A DNA stretch of 64,000 bases, from NCBI GenBank assembly GCA_016705235.1, contig JADIYP010000001.1, forward strand, positions 1,116,001-1,180,000. Direction: 5' to 3'. Numbering within the stretch: position 1 is the first letter of the stretch; each line of letters opens with the position of its first letter. Source of the DNA: Candidatus Leptovillus affinis (GTDB lineage Bacteria; Chloroflexota; Anaerolineae; Promineifilales; Promineifilaceae). This document shows positions 24,708 through 32,616 of this stretch, piece after piece. Made by a program: the position numbers and the translations under genes. The notes beneath the pieces are model-generated. The model saw only the letters and a list, made by a program, of their open reading frames with translations, made no database searches and had not been told where the DNA came from.

Positions 24708-24781
24708 CTAAGGGTTAAAGGCTTCTCCAGAACAAACCCTTAGGGTCTGTATGGATACAACATCAAGCCACAAGGATTTAG
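24708..24781. repeat. Second 74-bp direct repeat with family A half-palindrome (copy 4)
   Basis: Exact duplicate of 24569-24642, ending 6 bp before the ATG of the CHAT gene at 24788. It therefore supplies the immediate upstream region of that gene, which has no strong Shine-Dalgarno. Confidence 0.9.
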
Positions 24782-24787
24782 TCAGCA

Positions 24788-26218
24788 ATGAGCAACGCAT
24801 ACTACACATACCGGATTCGCCTGGCCAACTATGGGTCGGTCAAGGTCGAAAAACGCGACTTAAACAATCAAAGCCTGGGTGATCCGGAAGGTAAATTCGG
24901 CTATGCCAACGAGTTGCGCCAAACCATCGACAAACTAGTGATTGAAGCACAAGCAGATGCCCTAACGGACGATGAGCCGGTGAAGGCGTTGGGCGAGGCG
25001 CTGTTTGACGCGCTTTTTGATGATGGGCTGCGTCAGGATTTTGTTGGTTTTTACCAGCAGGTTGTGGTTACAGAAGATCGTATTTTGCGCATCGAGTTAG
25101 ATGTTGATGAAGCTTCTATGCCTGAGGTAGCTGCGCTGCCCTGGGAATTCATGCGTGTGCCCAGCAAAGCCAATTTGGGGGTTCTCTGGTTGGGGACCAC
25201 TCCCAAAGTCGTTTTTTCCCGGCGGCGCGCGCAGTGGTTTCCGGCCAAGCCAATCCAATTAGCCCCCAACGAAAAATTGCGCATTGCCCTGGCGGTAGCC
25301 GCCCCTTCGGATTTAGGTCCGGTACTTTATGATAAAGTGGAAGCCAGTTTAAAAACATTGGCTGCGGAGCAAAGCGACAAATTTGAGCTGCTGCCGGTTT
25401 TGCTTAAGGCAAATGCCGAAACGGTTGATGGCTTGCTGGCGAAAAAGCCGCACATTTTTCATTTTATTGGCCACGGCCGTTTCAATACCGAAAACCATAC
25501 GCCTAAAGCCGAGATAGCTTTTGTGGATGACATTCTGGGCGAATCCGACTGGGTGGATTCCGAATTTTTTGCCGGTTTGTTTAATACGTTCCGACCTGGC
25601 GTGGTGCTGCTCCACGCCTGTGAAGGCGGCACGCTTTCCGCTTCACAGGCCTTTGTGGGCGTGGCTTCACGGGTTGTCCAGCAAAATATCCCCGTCGTGG
25701 TGGCCATGCAATATGAAGTGACCAATAACACGGCGCTCCGCTTTGCCCTGAAGTTCTACCAGCAATTGGCGGCAGGAGATCCGGTGGATATGGCGGCGCA
25801 GTACGGCCGTCGCGTCATTGCCCTCAACACCCAATACAAAAGGCGCGATTTCGCTACCCCTCTCCTCTTCATGCGTGTGGTTGACGGGTATTTGTTTGCC
25901 CGCGCTGGTGGAAATAACACGCCGGTCACGCCTAACCCCAAGACGGCTCTTATTGAAGTTCCCCCTGCACCGGCAACCCTGACGCTGCCACAGGTAGCCA
26001 ACCTGGGGCGTGCAATCAAAGAGAATTTCTCTGATGAAGAATTACGCGCCTTCAGTACTTCTATCGGCGTGGATTATGATGATTTGAACGGCGGCACCCT
26101 ACCCTTGAAAGCGCAGGAACTTGCCAACCACTGCCGCCGCCACGGCAAAATATCCGACCTTTGGCAAGGATTATACGCCGCTCGTCAATCGGTTGATTGG
26201 GCAGCGGCGTTGACCTAG
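24788..26218 (+). CDS. Active-site-intact CHAT protease with one C-terminal EAD7-like domain
   Basis: 476 residues, cytoplasmic. A beta-rich N-terminal region (Y-Y-T-Y-R-I ... A-L-P-W-E-F-M) leads to the caspase-like CHAT domain. Catalytic His229 is in H-F-I-G-H-G-R-F and catalytic Cys278 in L-L-H-A-C-E-G-G, so it should be a working cysteine peptidase. After a Thr/Pro linker (about 375-400) a compact helical domain at 404-466 reads F-S-D-E-E-L-R-A-F ... G-V-D-Y-D-D-L-N-G ... K-A-Q-E-L ... R-R-H-G-K-I-S-D-L. This matches the effector-associated domain 7 type, which couples effectors to partner proteins by like-like contact. Four related domains end the protein at 32526-34718. It is probably the effector of the locus. 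The stop TAG lies in the left end of a CTAG element. Confidence 0.85.
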   Translation: MSNAYYTYRIRLANYGSVKVEKRDLNNQSLGDPEGKFGYANELRQTIDKLVIEAQADALTDDEPVKALGEALFDALFDDGLRQDFVGFYQQVVVTEDRILRIELDVDEASMPEVAALPWEFMRVPSKANLGVLWLGTTPKVVFSRRRAQWFPAKPIQLAPNEKLRIALAVAAPSDLGPVLYDKVEASLKTLAAEQSDKFELLPVLLKANAETVDGLLAKKPHIFHFIGHGRFNTENHTPKAEIAFVDDILGESDWVDSEFFAGLFNTFRPGVVLLHACEGGTLSASQAFVGVASRVVQQNIPVVVAMQYEVTNNTALRFALKFYQQLAAGDPVDMAAQYGRRVIALNTQYKRRDFATPLLFMRVVDGYLFARAGGNNTPVTPNPKTALIEVPPAPATLTLPQVANLGRAIKENFSDEELRAFSTSIGVDYDDLNGGTLPLKAQELANHCRRHGKISDLWQGLYAARQSVDWAAALT

Positions 26219-26612
26219 CAGGCTGTTGGAAAAGTAGAAATGGATACACGGATGACACGGATTTACACCAATTTTCTGGTGATTTGTAATCGTCACGGAT
26301 ACGCTGGAATCGCTGTCATTCTGAACGGAGTCTGCGGAGTGAAGAATCCCCGTTTGGCACAGTGGAGATTCTTCCTCGAAGAGTCGTCAGAATGACTTTA
26401 GCCAACTCTTGACCGCTACCGATTTTCTGGTGATTTATGTATCTTCTCAATATTTCGGGGTGTCGTAGTGTGGAATGCCATTCCGCACGGTCGGATTAAC
26501 AATCCGACCTACAAATTCCCCAACTTTTTGAGAAGATACTGATTTATTCATAAAAATCCGTTGAATCCGTTCAATCTGTACACCTATCCTGAGTTCTCCG
26601 ACAGGCTGCTAG
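26215..26612. mobile_element. 398-bp CTAG-bounded non-autonomous element carrying nested repeats
   Basis: Left end CTAGCAGGCTGTTGGA (26215-26230) and right end TCCGACAGGCTGCTAG (26597-26612) are inverted repeats matching at 14 of 16 positions. The left CTAG contains the TAG stop of the CHAT gene. Inside are a hairpin of the CATTCTGA...TCAGAATG type (about 26316-26396), a family D double hairpin (26443-26516) and short fragments of direct repeats. No reading frame. It fills almost all of the spacer to the next gene at 26671. Confidence 0.65.
26443..26516. repeat. Family D double-hairpin repeat, copy 2
   Basis: Near-identical to 13612-13686 (one difference in the first stem: TGTGGAATG for TGCGGAATG). 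It sits within the 398-bp CTAG element. Confidence 0.75.
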
Positions 26613-26670
26613 AAACAGCTTAACGTTTAGTCGGTAAACCTGACAGGTTTTTTCCCTTCACAAACGAACT

Positions 26671-28629
26671 ATGACCCAGGGCTATTACACCTTTCGCATA
26701 TCTGTCCTCACCCAGGACAAGGTCAAAGGGGAAATCCGTGACCCTGATGGTAACTTGCTGCTAGAGCCAGAGGGGGTTTTGGCCTATCAAGGTCCGCTGC
26801 GCCAGCAGATTGACCAACTGGTTGCCACGGCTCAGAACCTGCAACTCGCCGCCGCCGACGTGCCCGCCCTGGGCGAAGCTTTGTTTAAGGCCCTGTTCGA
26901 CGCGCCCCTGCTGCACGATCTGGCGAATTTATACGAAACGGCCGTTCACGCCCAAAACCAGCTCCTCCGCCTCGAACTCGATATCGACGAAGCTGCCCTG
27001 CCGGAAATCGCCGCCCTGCCCTGGGAATTTATGCGCGTGCCCATTGGTTCCAACCTGCCCACGTTTTGGCTGTCCACTGCGCCGCAAGTCATTTTCTCGC
27101 GTCGTCCGCGCCAACGTTTCCCGCCCAAACCCATCACCCTCGACAAAGACGAAAAATTACGCCTGGCGGTCGTCATCGCGGCCCCGGCCGACGAGCCGGC
27201 CATCGCTTACCAAAACCTGCTCAACGAAATCGACAGTTGGGCCAAAGAAATGTCGGGCAGCGTCCAACTGCTGCCTATCGTCACCGCCGCCACGCCCGAC
27301 AACATCGACCTGCTCCTCCGCCAATCGCCCCACTTTTTCCACTTTGTCGGCCACGGCCGTCTCGCTCCCAAAAACGGCCGTGACGTTGGCGAAATTGCCC
27401 TGCTGGCCGATAACGGCGGCGCCTTGTGGGTGGATGAAGATTATTTTAGCGACCTGCTCAACCAATATCGGCCGGCCGTTGTTGTGCTGCAAGCGCAGGA
27501 ATCGGGCCGATTGTCGGCTACTACGGCCTTCGCCGGCGTCGCCTCCCGCGTTTTGCAGCAAAACATCCCCGTCGTCATCGCCATGCAGTATCGCGTCAAC
27601 GACCTCACCGCCGCCAGGTTCGTCTCCCGTTTCTACCGGCGGCTGGCCGAAGAAATGCCTGTCGATCAGGCGGCTCAGGACGGCCGTCGCGCCATCAGCC
27701 TGGTCCCCAATTTGCAATATAAAACCCACGATTTTGCCAGCCCCACCCTCTTCATGCGCGTCGCCGACGGCCGTCTCTTCCAACGCCGTCTCACCACCGC
27801 CACGCCGCCAGACAGCGTGCAGGGCGAACAAAAATTCCGCGACACCCTGTGGACGCTCAATTACAGCCAGCAGCGCGATAAATTTCTGGATATTTTCGAC
27901 AAGCCGCGCATCGGCGCCTTCCTCATCACCGGCCCCAGCGACGCTTGCGGGCAGCGCTGGCTGCTCAACCGCCTGGTGCAAAAAGAGCTGGAAGATGATT
28001 ACGCCGCGCACATCACCGACCGCTGCAAACCGATCACCATCCGTTTTAATGGCCTCAACCGTCCCACGCTCGACTTTTTCTGGCGGCAGCTGCGCAAACA
28101 GTTGGCAACCAACAGCAGCCCACTCGCCGAACCGGATGATATTTTGAATGGTCTGGTGGCCGCCTGGCAAGAGCGCGATGTGGTTATCGTGTTGGACGAT
28201 GTGTGTTATCCGGGTCAGGAGTTTCCGCAAAAACTGCTGCAAGAATTTTGGCAGCCGCTGGTGCCCAAACTCAAAACGGCCGTCGCCTCCGGCAATTGGT
28301 GTCTGTTGGTGATGATCGATAACAAAGGGTTGGCCGCCCTGCCAGATCAATCTGCTGACCTGGCCGACCCGCTGGCGCCGATTGTTTTGCCCCCGCTGCC
28401 GCTGCAAATTCCCCCGAACGAACTGCGCGGTTGGCTGCGCGACGGCCGTACCCGCCTAACCATCCTGGAACCAGCCCAGAAAAAACTCAATCTGAATACC
28501 CTGGACGCCGTGCTAAACCATCTATTGCACGAATCCGAAGACGGCGTGCCCCTTTACCTCTTAGATGAACTGTGCCATGTGTGCAATTATGAATGGAGTG
28601 ACCTCCAGGAAAAATGGATGAAACTATGA
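26671..28629 (+). CDS. Catalytically dead CHAT-like protein fused to a degenerate STAND-type NTPase
   Basis: 652 residues. Residues 1-370 are clearly paralogous to the CHAT protein at 24788 (same Y-Y-T-F-R-I start, A-L-P-W-E-F-M-R-V-P, H-F-V-G-H-G-R-L with His228, and F-A-G-V-A-S-R-V-L-Q-Q-N-I-P-V-V). However, the segment matching L-L-H-A-C-E-G-G reads V-L-Q-A-Q-E-S-G, so Gln276 replaces the nucleophilic Cys and no protease activity is expected. Residues 385-650 look like a STAND NTPase: the P-loop position I-T-G-P-S-D-A-C-G-Q-R (420-429) lacks the Lys, and a Walker B-like V-V-I-V-L-D-D-V is at 504-511. This fits the 'inactive STAND' domains known from conflict systems. A scaffold or decoy role is an inference. 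The last codon overlaps the MoxR start (ATGA). Confidence 0.8.
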   Translation: MTQGYYTFRISVLTQDKVKGEIRDPDGNLLLEPEGVLAYQGPLRQQIDQLVATAQNLQLAAADVPALGEALFKALFDAPLLHDLANLYETAVHAQNQLLRLELDIDEAALPEIAALPWEFMRVPIGSNLPTFWLSTAPQVIFSRRPRQRFPPKPITLDKDEKLRLAVVIAAPADEPAIAYQNLLNEIDSWAKEMSGSVQLLPIVTAATPDNIDLLLRQSPHFFHFVGHGRLAPKNGRDVGEIALLADNGGALWVDEDYFSDLLNQYRPAVVVLQAQESGRLSATTAFAGVASRVLQQNIPVVIAMQYRVNDLTAARFVSRFYRRLAEEMPVDQAAQDGRRAISLVPNLQYKTHDFASPTLFMRVADGRLFQRRLTTATPPDSVQGEQKFRDTLWTLNYSQQRDKFLDIFDKPRIGAFLITGPSDACGQRWLLNRLVQKELEDDYAAHITDRCKPITIRFNGLNRPTLDFFWRQLRKQLATNSSPLAEPDDILNGLVAAWQERDVVIVLDDVCYPGQEFPQKLLQEFWQPLVPKLKTAVASGNWCLLVMIDNKGLAALPDQSADLADPLAPIVLPPLPLQIPPNELRGWLRDGRTRLTILEPAQKKLNLNTLDAVLNHLLHESEDGVPLYLLDELCHVCNYEWSDLQEKWMKL

Positions 28630-29612
28630 CGACTCTAAAATATGAAGGCAAACAGCGACTGCGAAAAATGGTCAACGGCCGTCAAGTGCCCGTAGAACCC
28701 TACATCCCCAACGCCAATTTAATCGAGGCGGTCAATATCGCCATTGATCTGGAACGGCCGTTGCTGCTCAAAGGCGAACCTGGCTGCGGCAAAACCCGAT
28801 TAGCCAAAGCCGTCGCCAACGAACTCGACCTACCTTACTTTGAATGGCCGGTTAAATCTACCAGCCGGGCGCAGGACGGCCTCTACATCTACGACACCAT
28901 CGGGCGGCTGCGCGACGCCCAACTCGCCGCCAACCGCAGCCTCAGCGACGCCGAACGCGAGCGCATCACCAAAAAATTCGACAACCCGCGTGAGTATATT
29001 CTCTGGGGGCCGTTGGGCGAGGCGTTTCGCAGCCCCAAACGCGCCGTTCTGCTCATCGACGAAATCGACAAAGCGGACATTGATTTCCCCAACGACTTGC
29101 TGCATGAATTGGAGGACAAATCGTTTACGGTGCAAGAACTGCCGCCGGCCAAAGACGACCAGCAAACGCCCGATGCCGACGGCCTCATTGGCAATCTGGT
29201 CCCGGCGCAGCACCCGCCCATTATTTTCATCACCAGCAACGCCGAAAAAGAGCTGCCGGCCGCTTTTTTGCGCCGCTGTCTCTTTTACTACATCAAATTC
29301 CCCAGCCCCAAACGGTTGCAAGAGATCGTGAGCCTGCACCTGGAATTGGAAGCCGCCGATGAGCCATTTTTGGCAACGGCCGTTGCCGCCTTCGCCAATC
29401 TGCGCCTCAAAATGAAAAATGACAAAAGCGCCAAAAAAGTCTCCACCAGCGAACTTATCGACTGGGTAAAAATCATGAAATTACGCTACCGCCAGCAAGC
29501 GCAGCCCTGGCCCACCATCACCGATGAGCTTCTTTTCCCCAGCGTGCTGCTAAAAACGCTCACCGATTACACCAGCTACGGCCCGCCGGAAGCAGAGGAA
29601 GATGAGGCGTAG
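28626..29612 (+). CDS. MoxR-type AAA+ ATPase of a MoxR-vWA system
   Basis: About 328 residues. Walker A L-K-G-E-P-G-C-G-K-T-R near residues 48-58, Walker B V-L-L-I-D-E-I-D-K-A, sensor 1 I-I-F-I-T-S-N-A-E-K, and an arginine-finger-like A-F-L-R-R-C. The I-D-E-I-D-K-A-D-I-D-F-P-N-D-L-L-H-E-L-E-D stretch is typical of MoxR-family ATPases, which remodel partners together with vWA proteins. The start ATG 28626 overlaps the stop of the dead-CHAT gene as ATGA; an alternative ATG at 28614, four codons earlier, has an AGGA upstream and cannot be excluded. The vWA gene follows after a 122-bp purine-rich low-complexity spacer. Confidence 0.87.
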   Translation: MTTLKYEGKQRLRKMVNGRQVPVEPYIPNANLIEAVNIAIDLERPLLLKGEPGCGKTRLAKAVANELDLPYFEWPVKSTSRAQDGLYIYDTIGRLRDAQLAANRSLSDAERERITKKFDNPREYILWGPLGEAFRSPKRAVLLIDEIDKADIDFPNDLLHELEDKSFTVQELPPAKDDQQTPDADGLIGNLVPAQHPPIIFITSNAEKELPAAFLRRCLFYYIKFPSPKRLQEIVSLHLELEAADEPFLATAVAAFANLRLKMKNDKSAKKVSTSELIDWVKIMKLRYRQQAQPWPTITDELLFPSVLLKTLTDYTSYGPPEAEEDEA

Positions 29613-29733
29613 GGAGATGGAGAGGCAGGGAGGCAAGGAGATAGGGAGACAGGGAGTAGGGGATTGGGGAGACTGTTCAATCTCCAATCTCTAATCTCCA
29701 ATCTCTAATCTGTAGTCTCTATTCTTAAACCAC
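29613..29733. repeat. Low-complexity GGAGA / TCTCCAATC spacer
   Basis: Purine-rich GGGAGACAGGGAG-type text (about 29618-29670) is followed by pyrimidine-rich CAATCTC/TAATCTC heptamers (about 29680-29712), so the two halves could fold back on each other. It resembles the arrays at 8262-8382. It separates MoxR and vWA genes, which otherwise would be nearly contiguous. Confidence 0.6.
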
Positions 29734-29734
29734 A

Positions 29735-31183
29735 ATGATCAACCCGGACACGCTTCAACAAACGGTGCAAACCGACCTGATATTCAGCGCCACGCGTTTT
29801 TTTGGCTTGCTTGAAGAGGCAGGTCTTACGCCGGGGACCGATGAATACCGGTTGTTTTTGCCTGCTTTGTCCGCCGGATTGTTTGGCCGGGAAGATGCTG
29901 CCCGTGTGGACAAAACGCTGCGCCTGCTGCTGCCCCCATCGGTGGACGGGGAAGTGGTGGCGCAGGCGCTGGCGATTGGTCGATTGGTGGGGCAGGTAAC
30001 GCTGTTGTTTGACCACCTGCGCCGCATCGCCGATTTGCCGCTGGGCGTGGACGATTACTTGCTGGTTTTGCGTGCGCTGCAAAAGGGATACGGCCGTTCC
30101 ACCCCCCAGGACCCCGATGCCCTCAAACGCCTGTGCAACATCACCTGGGCCAATTCCACCGTCGAACAGGCCATTATCAACGCCCACTTTGATCAGCTCA
30201 TCACCGCGCCTATGCTGCCTGCGCGCCCCGACCAGGTGGAACCGACGACGGCCGTTCCCCCCCAAGACGATGAGGAAAAGGAGCCAGAAAAGCCGCAAGC
30301 GGAGCCGCTCTTACCTGAACCTGTCCCCCAACCCTTACAAGGCCAGGCAGCACGGCCGTTAACCCCAACCCGAACGCCGATTCCCGCCGCCATCCCCGGC
30401 GACATGGACCTCGACGCCGCGCCGGCGCTGCTGACGCCCGCGCAAGACCATGAAGTGGCCCTACAGCGCTATTTGTTAGTCAATGAGTACCTGCCCATCA
30501 CCCGCCGCCAGATGAAACAAAGCTGGCGCTACCTGCGCCGCCCGCGCCGCGAAGGCCCGCTGGTGGAAGTGGATGTCGAAGCCACCGTCCGCCAAATCAG
30601 CCAGGATGGATTTTTCCTCACGCCCACGCTGCGTCCGCGCCGGGTTAACAAGGCCGGTTTGCTGATTTTGCTGGACCAGGATGGCTCGATGGCGCCGTTT
30701 CATGTGTTGTCGCGGCGGCTGCGGGAAACGGCCGTTGAAGCCGGTAAACTGGGCCGCGCCGACATCTATTACTTCCACGACTGCCCGCCGCCGCAAACGG
30801 CCGTGCGCCCCACCCGCGCCAATCCCCTGCGCGAACATCTGCTGTTTACCCATGAACAACTGCGCAGCGCCCGCCCCGCCAGCGAAATTATGGCCGATTT
30901 TCAGGGATTGGAGACCGGCGTGCTGATTTTTAGCGACGCCGGCGCGGCGCGTGGCAGTTGGGACGAGGCGCGCATCGAATTTACCGCCATTTTCCTCTAC
31001 CAACTCAAAGCGTTGGGCGTCGAACACATCGCCTGGGTAAACCCCATGCCCGAAGCCGATTGGGCCAATTCATCCGCCGCCGCCATCGCCGCGCTGCTGC
31101 CCATGTTCAGCATGGATCGGAATGGCCTCTACCAGGCCATCGACGTGCTGCGCGGCCGAACCCGCCGCACATTTACCTTATGA
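29735..31183 (+). CDS. von Willebrand factor A-domain protein of a MoxR-vWA system
   Basis: 482 residues, no signal peptide. An N-terminal helical region (about 1-170), a Pro/Glu-rich linker (175-235) and a C-terminal vWA domain (about 305-475). The MIDAS loop reads L-L-D-Q-D-G-S-M, i.e. D-x-D-x-S instead of the usual D-x-S-x-S. The later acidic position is in L-I-F-S-D-A-G-A. Metal binding may thus be altered but is not excluded. vWA proteins of this type pair with MoxR ATPases as chaperone-like or regulatory complexes. Its stop overlaps the next ATG as ATGA (31180-31183), indicating translational coupling to the STAND gene. Confidence 0.85.
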   Translation: MINPDTLQQTVQTDLIFSATRFFGLLEEAGLTPGTDEYRLFLPALSAGLFGREDAARVDKTLRLLLPPSVDGEVVAQALAIGRLVGQVTLLFDHLRRIADLPLGVDDYLLVLRALQKGYGRSTPQDPDALKRLCNITWANSTVEQAIINAHFDQLITAPMLPARPDQVEPTTAVPPQDDEEKEPEKPQAEPLLPEPVPQPLQGQAARPLTPTRTPIPAAIPGDMDLDAAPALLTPAQDHEVALQRYLLVNEYLPITRRQMKQSWRYLRRPRREGPLVEVDVEATVRQISQDGFFLTPTLRPRRVNKAGLLILLDQDGSMAPFHVLSRRLRETAVEAGKLGRADIYYFHDCPPPQTAVRPTRANPLREHLLFTHEQLRSARPASEIMADFQGLETGVLIFSDAGAARGSWDEARIEFTAIFLYQLKALGVEHIAWVNPMPEADWANSSAAAIAALLPMFSMDRNGLYQAIDVLRGRTRRTFTL

Positions 31184-32616
31184 GCAGCTACAAAACACGC
31201 CAGGCGCAGCGCGCCATCGACCGATTTGCGGAGCGTTATGGGCAGGCGCGCCTGGATTTTGCCTGCCATGCCGCCCTGCCGTTGGCCCTGACGCCTGATT
31301 TGCTGTACGCGCTGTGGTTTAACTTTAACGAGGATGTGAATGGCGTCCCCTTAAATGTTCCCTGGATTGCGGTGGCCAATTTGCTGCTGTCGCCGCTGTG
31401 CCAGGAGGTTGGTTACGAACTGTATGCCATCGAGCAGCCGATTCGGGATGCGCTGGCGCAGAAGCTGATTGATAATGAGCGGTTTGGCCTGAAGCGCGCT
31501 CAGCAGATCGCCCAATTTTTAGACCAGTACGTCGACCGGTTTTTTATAAGCGATGATCTGGATACCCAGGAGTTGGGGCAGGCGCAGCGGTTGGCGGCGT
31601 ATGCGTTTGCGAATCCGCAGCAGTTGGTGGCCTATTTGGATGCGGTGTATCAACGGCCGTTATCCACGCCGCAAATGATCCGCTTCGCTTCGCTGGTCGA
31701 ATCGGTTAGCTACCCCATTGCCAACTGGCACACGGCCGAGCCGGAAACCAAGACCCAATTTGCCCGCGCCCAAACCATCAGCGAAAGTCTGGCGGCGTAT
31801 GCGCGGGGCGATGTGGCTACGGCCGTGTCTACTCTGCAAGCTAACTTTGCTGCGCCGGCGGATGTGGCCATTCGGGAAACGGCCGTGCCCCTGCCCGCCG
31901 ACTTGCTGGGCAGCCTGACCCCGCCGCCCACCGATAACCCCGACACAACCGCCGCTGCCCTGCGGCAGTACTTCGACGATTACCTCAGCCGTCTCCTGTT
32001 CGATGTGTCCGGCAAACTGGAAACGGCCCTGCGCGCCATTGCCCGCTGGCTGGCAGAACCCAACGACGCACCCATCATGGTGATTACCGGGCAGCCAGGC
32101 AGTGGCAAAACCAATCTGGCGGCCAATTTTGTGAAGACCATGCAAGCAGGCGGCCAATCGTTCCCATTGAATGCCCAAACCTTTGGCGGCTATCACTTTT
32201 GCCAGGACGACCGGCCAGAAACAGTAGACCCCCAGTTGTTCGTTCGCGCCCTCAGCCAGCAGTTGGCCGAGCGTTTCGTTTCGTTCCGCACGTTCCTCCC
32301 CGCCGACCCACCCGCCGCCGCCGCAACCCTGGAGGAACTGGCGGATCAACTGCTGACGCAGCCCCTGCAGCGGCTTTTGGCGCTCCCCAACCGGTCCGCC
32401 ACGGACCCGTACCAATCGTCGTTTAGTCCCACAGACCCGTATGAATCGCCCTTTATGGCCGATTATCTGGTGGTGCTGGTAGATGATTTGGACGCGGCTG
32501 TGTCCTATGCGGGGAACCGTGTATTGTGGATGTGTGTTTGCGGCTGCAAACGGCCGTGCCCCGACTGCGCTTTTTGTTCACCACCCACCTCTCCAGTGAG
32601 GTGCGCGATCTGTTAA
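31180..32616 (+). CDS. STAND-type P-loop NTPase, N-terminal part of a frameshifted hub protein
   Basis: Starts in an ATGA overlap with the vWA gene. Residues 1-220 form a helical domain with D-F-A-C-H-A-A-L-P-L-A-L-T-P-D-L-L-Y, V-P-W-I-A-V-A-N-L-L-L-S-P-L-C-Q-E-V-G-Y-E-L-Y. I recall this domain type from cyanobacterial and chloroflexal proteins encoded next to MoxR-vWA pairs. An NTPase follows with intact Walker A G-Q-P-G-S-G-K-T (304-311) and Walker B Y-L-V-V-L-V-D-D-L-D (429-438). After residue ~445 (about base 32514) the frame degenerates into a Cys-rich tail and stops, while the proper continuation is in the +1 frame (next entry). Restoring one G in the run at 32511-32515 would join the two into one protein of about 1,180 residues. 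Confidence 0.8.
   Translation: MSSYKTRQAQRAIDRFAERYGQARLDFACHAALPLALTPDLLYALWFNFNEDVNGVPLNVPWIAVANLLLSPLCQEVGYELYAIEQPIRDALAQKLIDNERFGLKRAQQIAQFLDQYVDRFFISDDLDTQELGQAQRLAAYAFANPQQLVAYLDAVYQRPLSTPQMIRFASLVESVSYPIANWHTAEPETKTQFARAQTISESLAAYARGDVATAVSTLQANFAAPADVAIRETAVPLPADLLGSLTPPPTDNPDTTAAALRQYFDDYLSRLLFDVSGKLETALRAIARWLAEPNDAPIMVITGQPGSGKTNLAANFVKTMQAGGQSFPLNAQTFGGYHFCQDDRPETVDPQLFVRALSQQLAERFVSFRTFLPADPPAAAATLEELADQLLTQPLQRLLALPNRSATDPYQSSFSPTDPYESPFMADYLVVLVDDLDAAVSYAGNRVLWMCVCGCKRPCPDCAFCSPPTSPVRCAIC

Noticed and set aside
32505..32530. Programmed -1/+1 ribosomal frameshift as the default explanation of the split hub gene
   Set aside because: No classical slippery heptamer with downstream pseudoknot was recognised. 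A plain single-G indel explains the shift more simply, so programmed slippage is kept only as an alternative.
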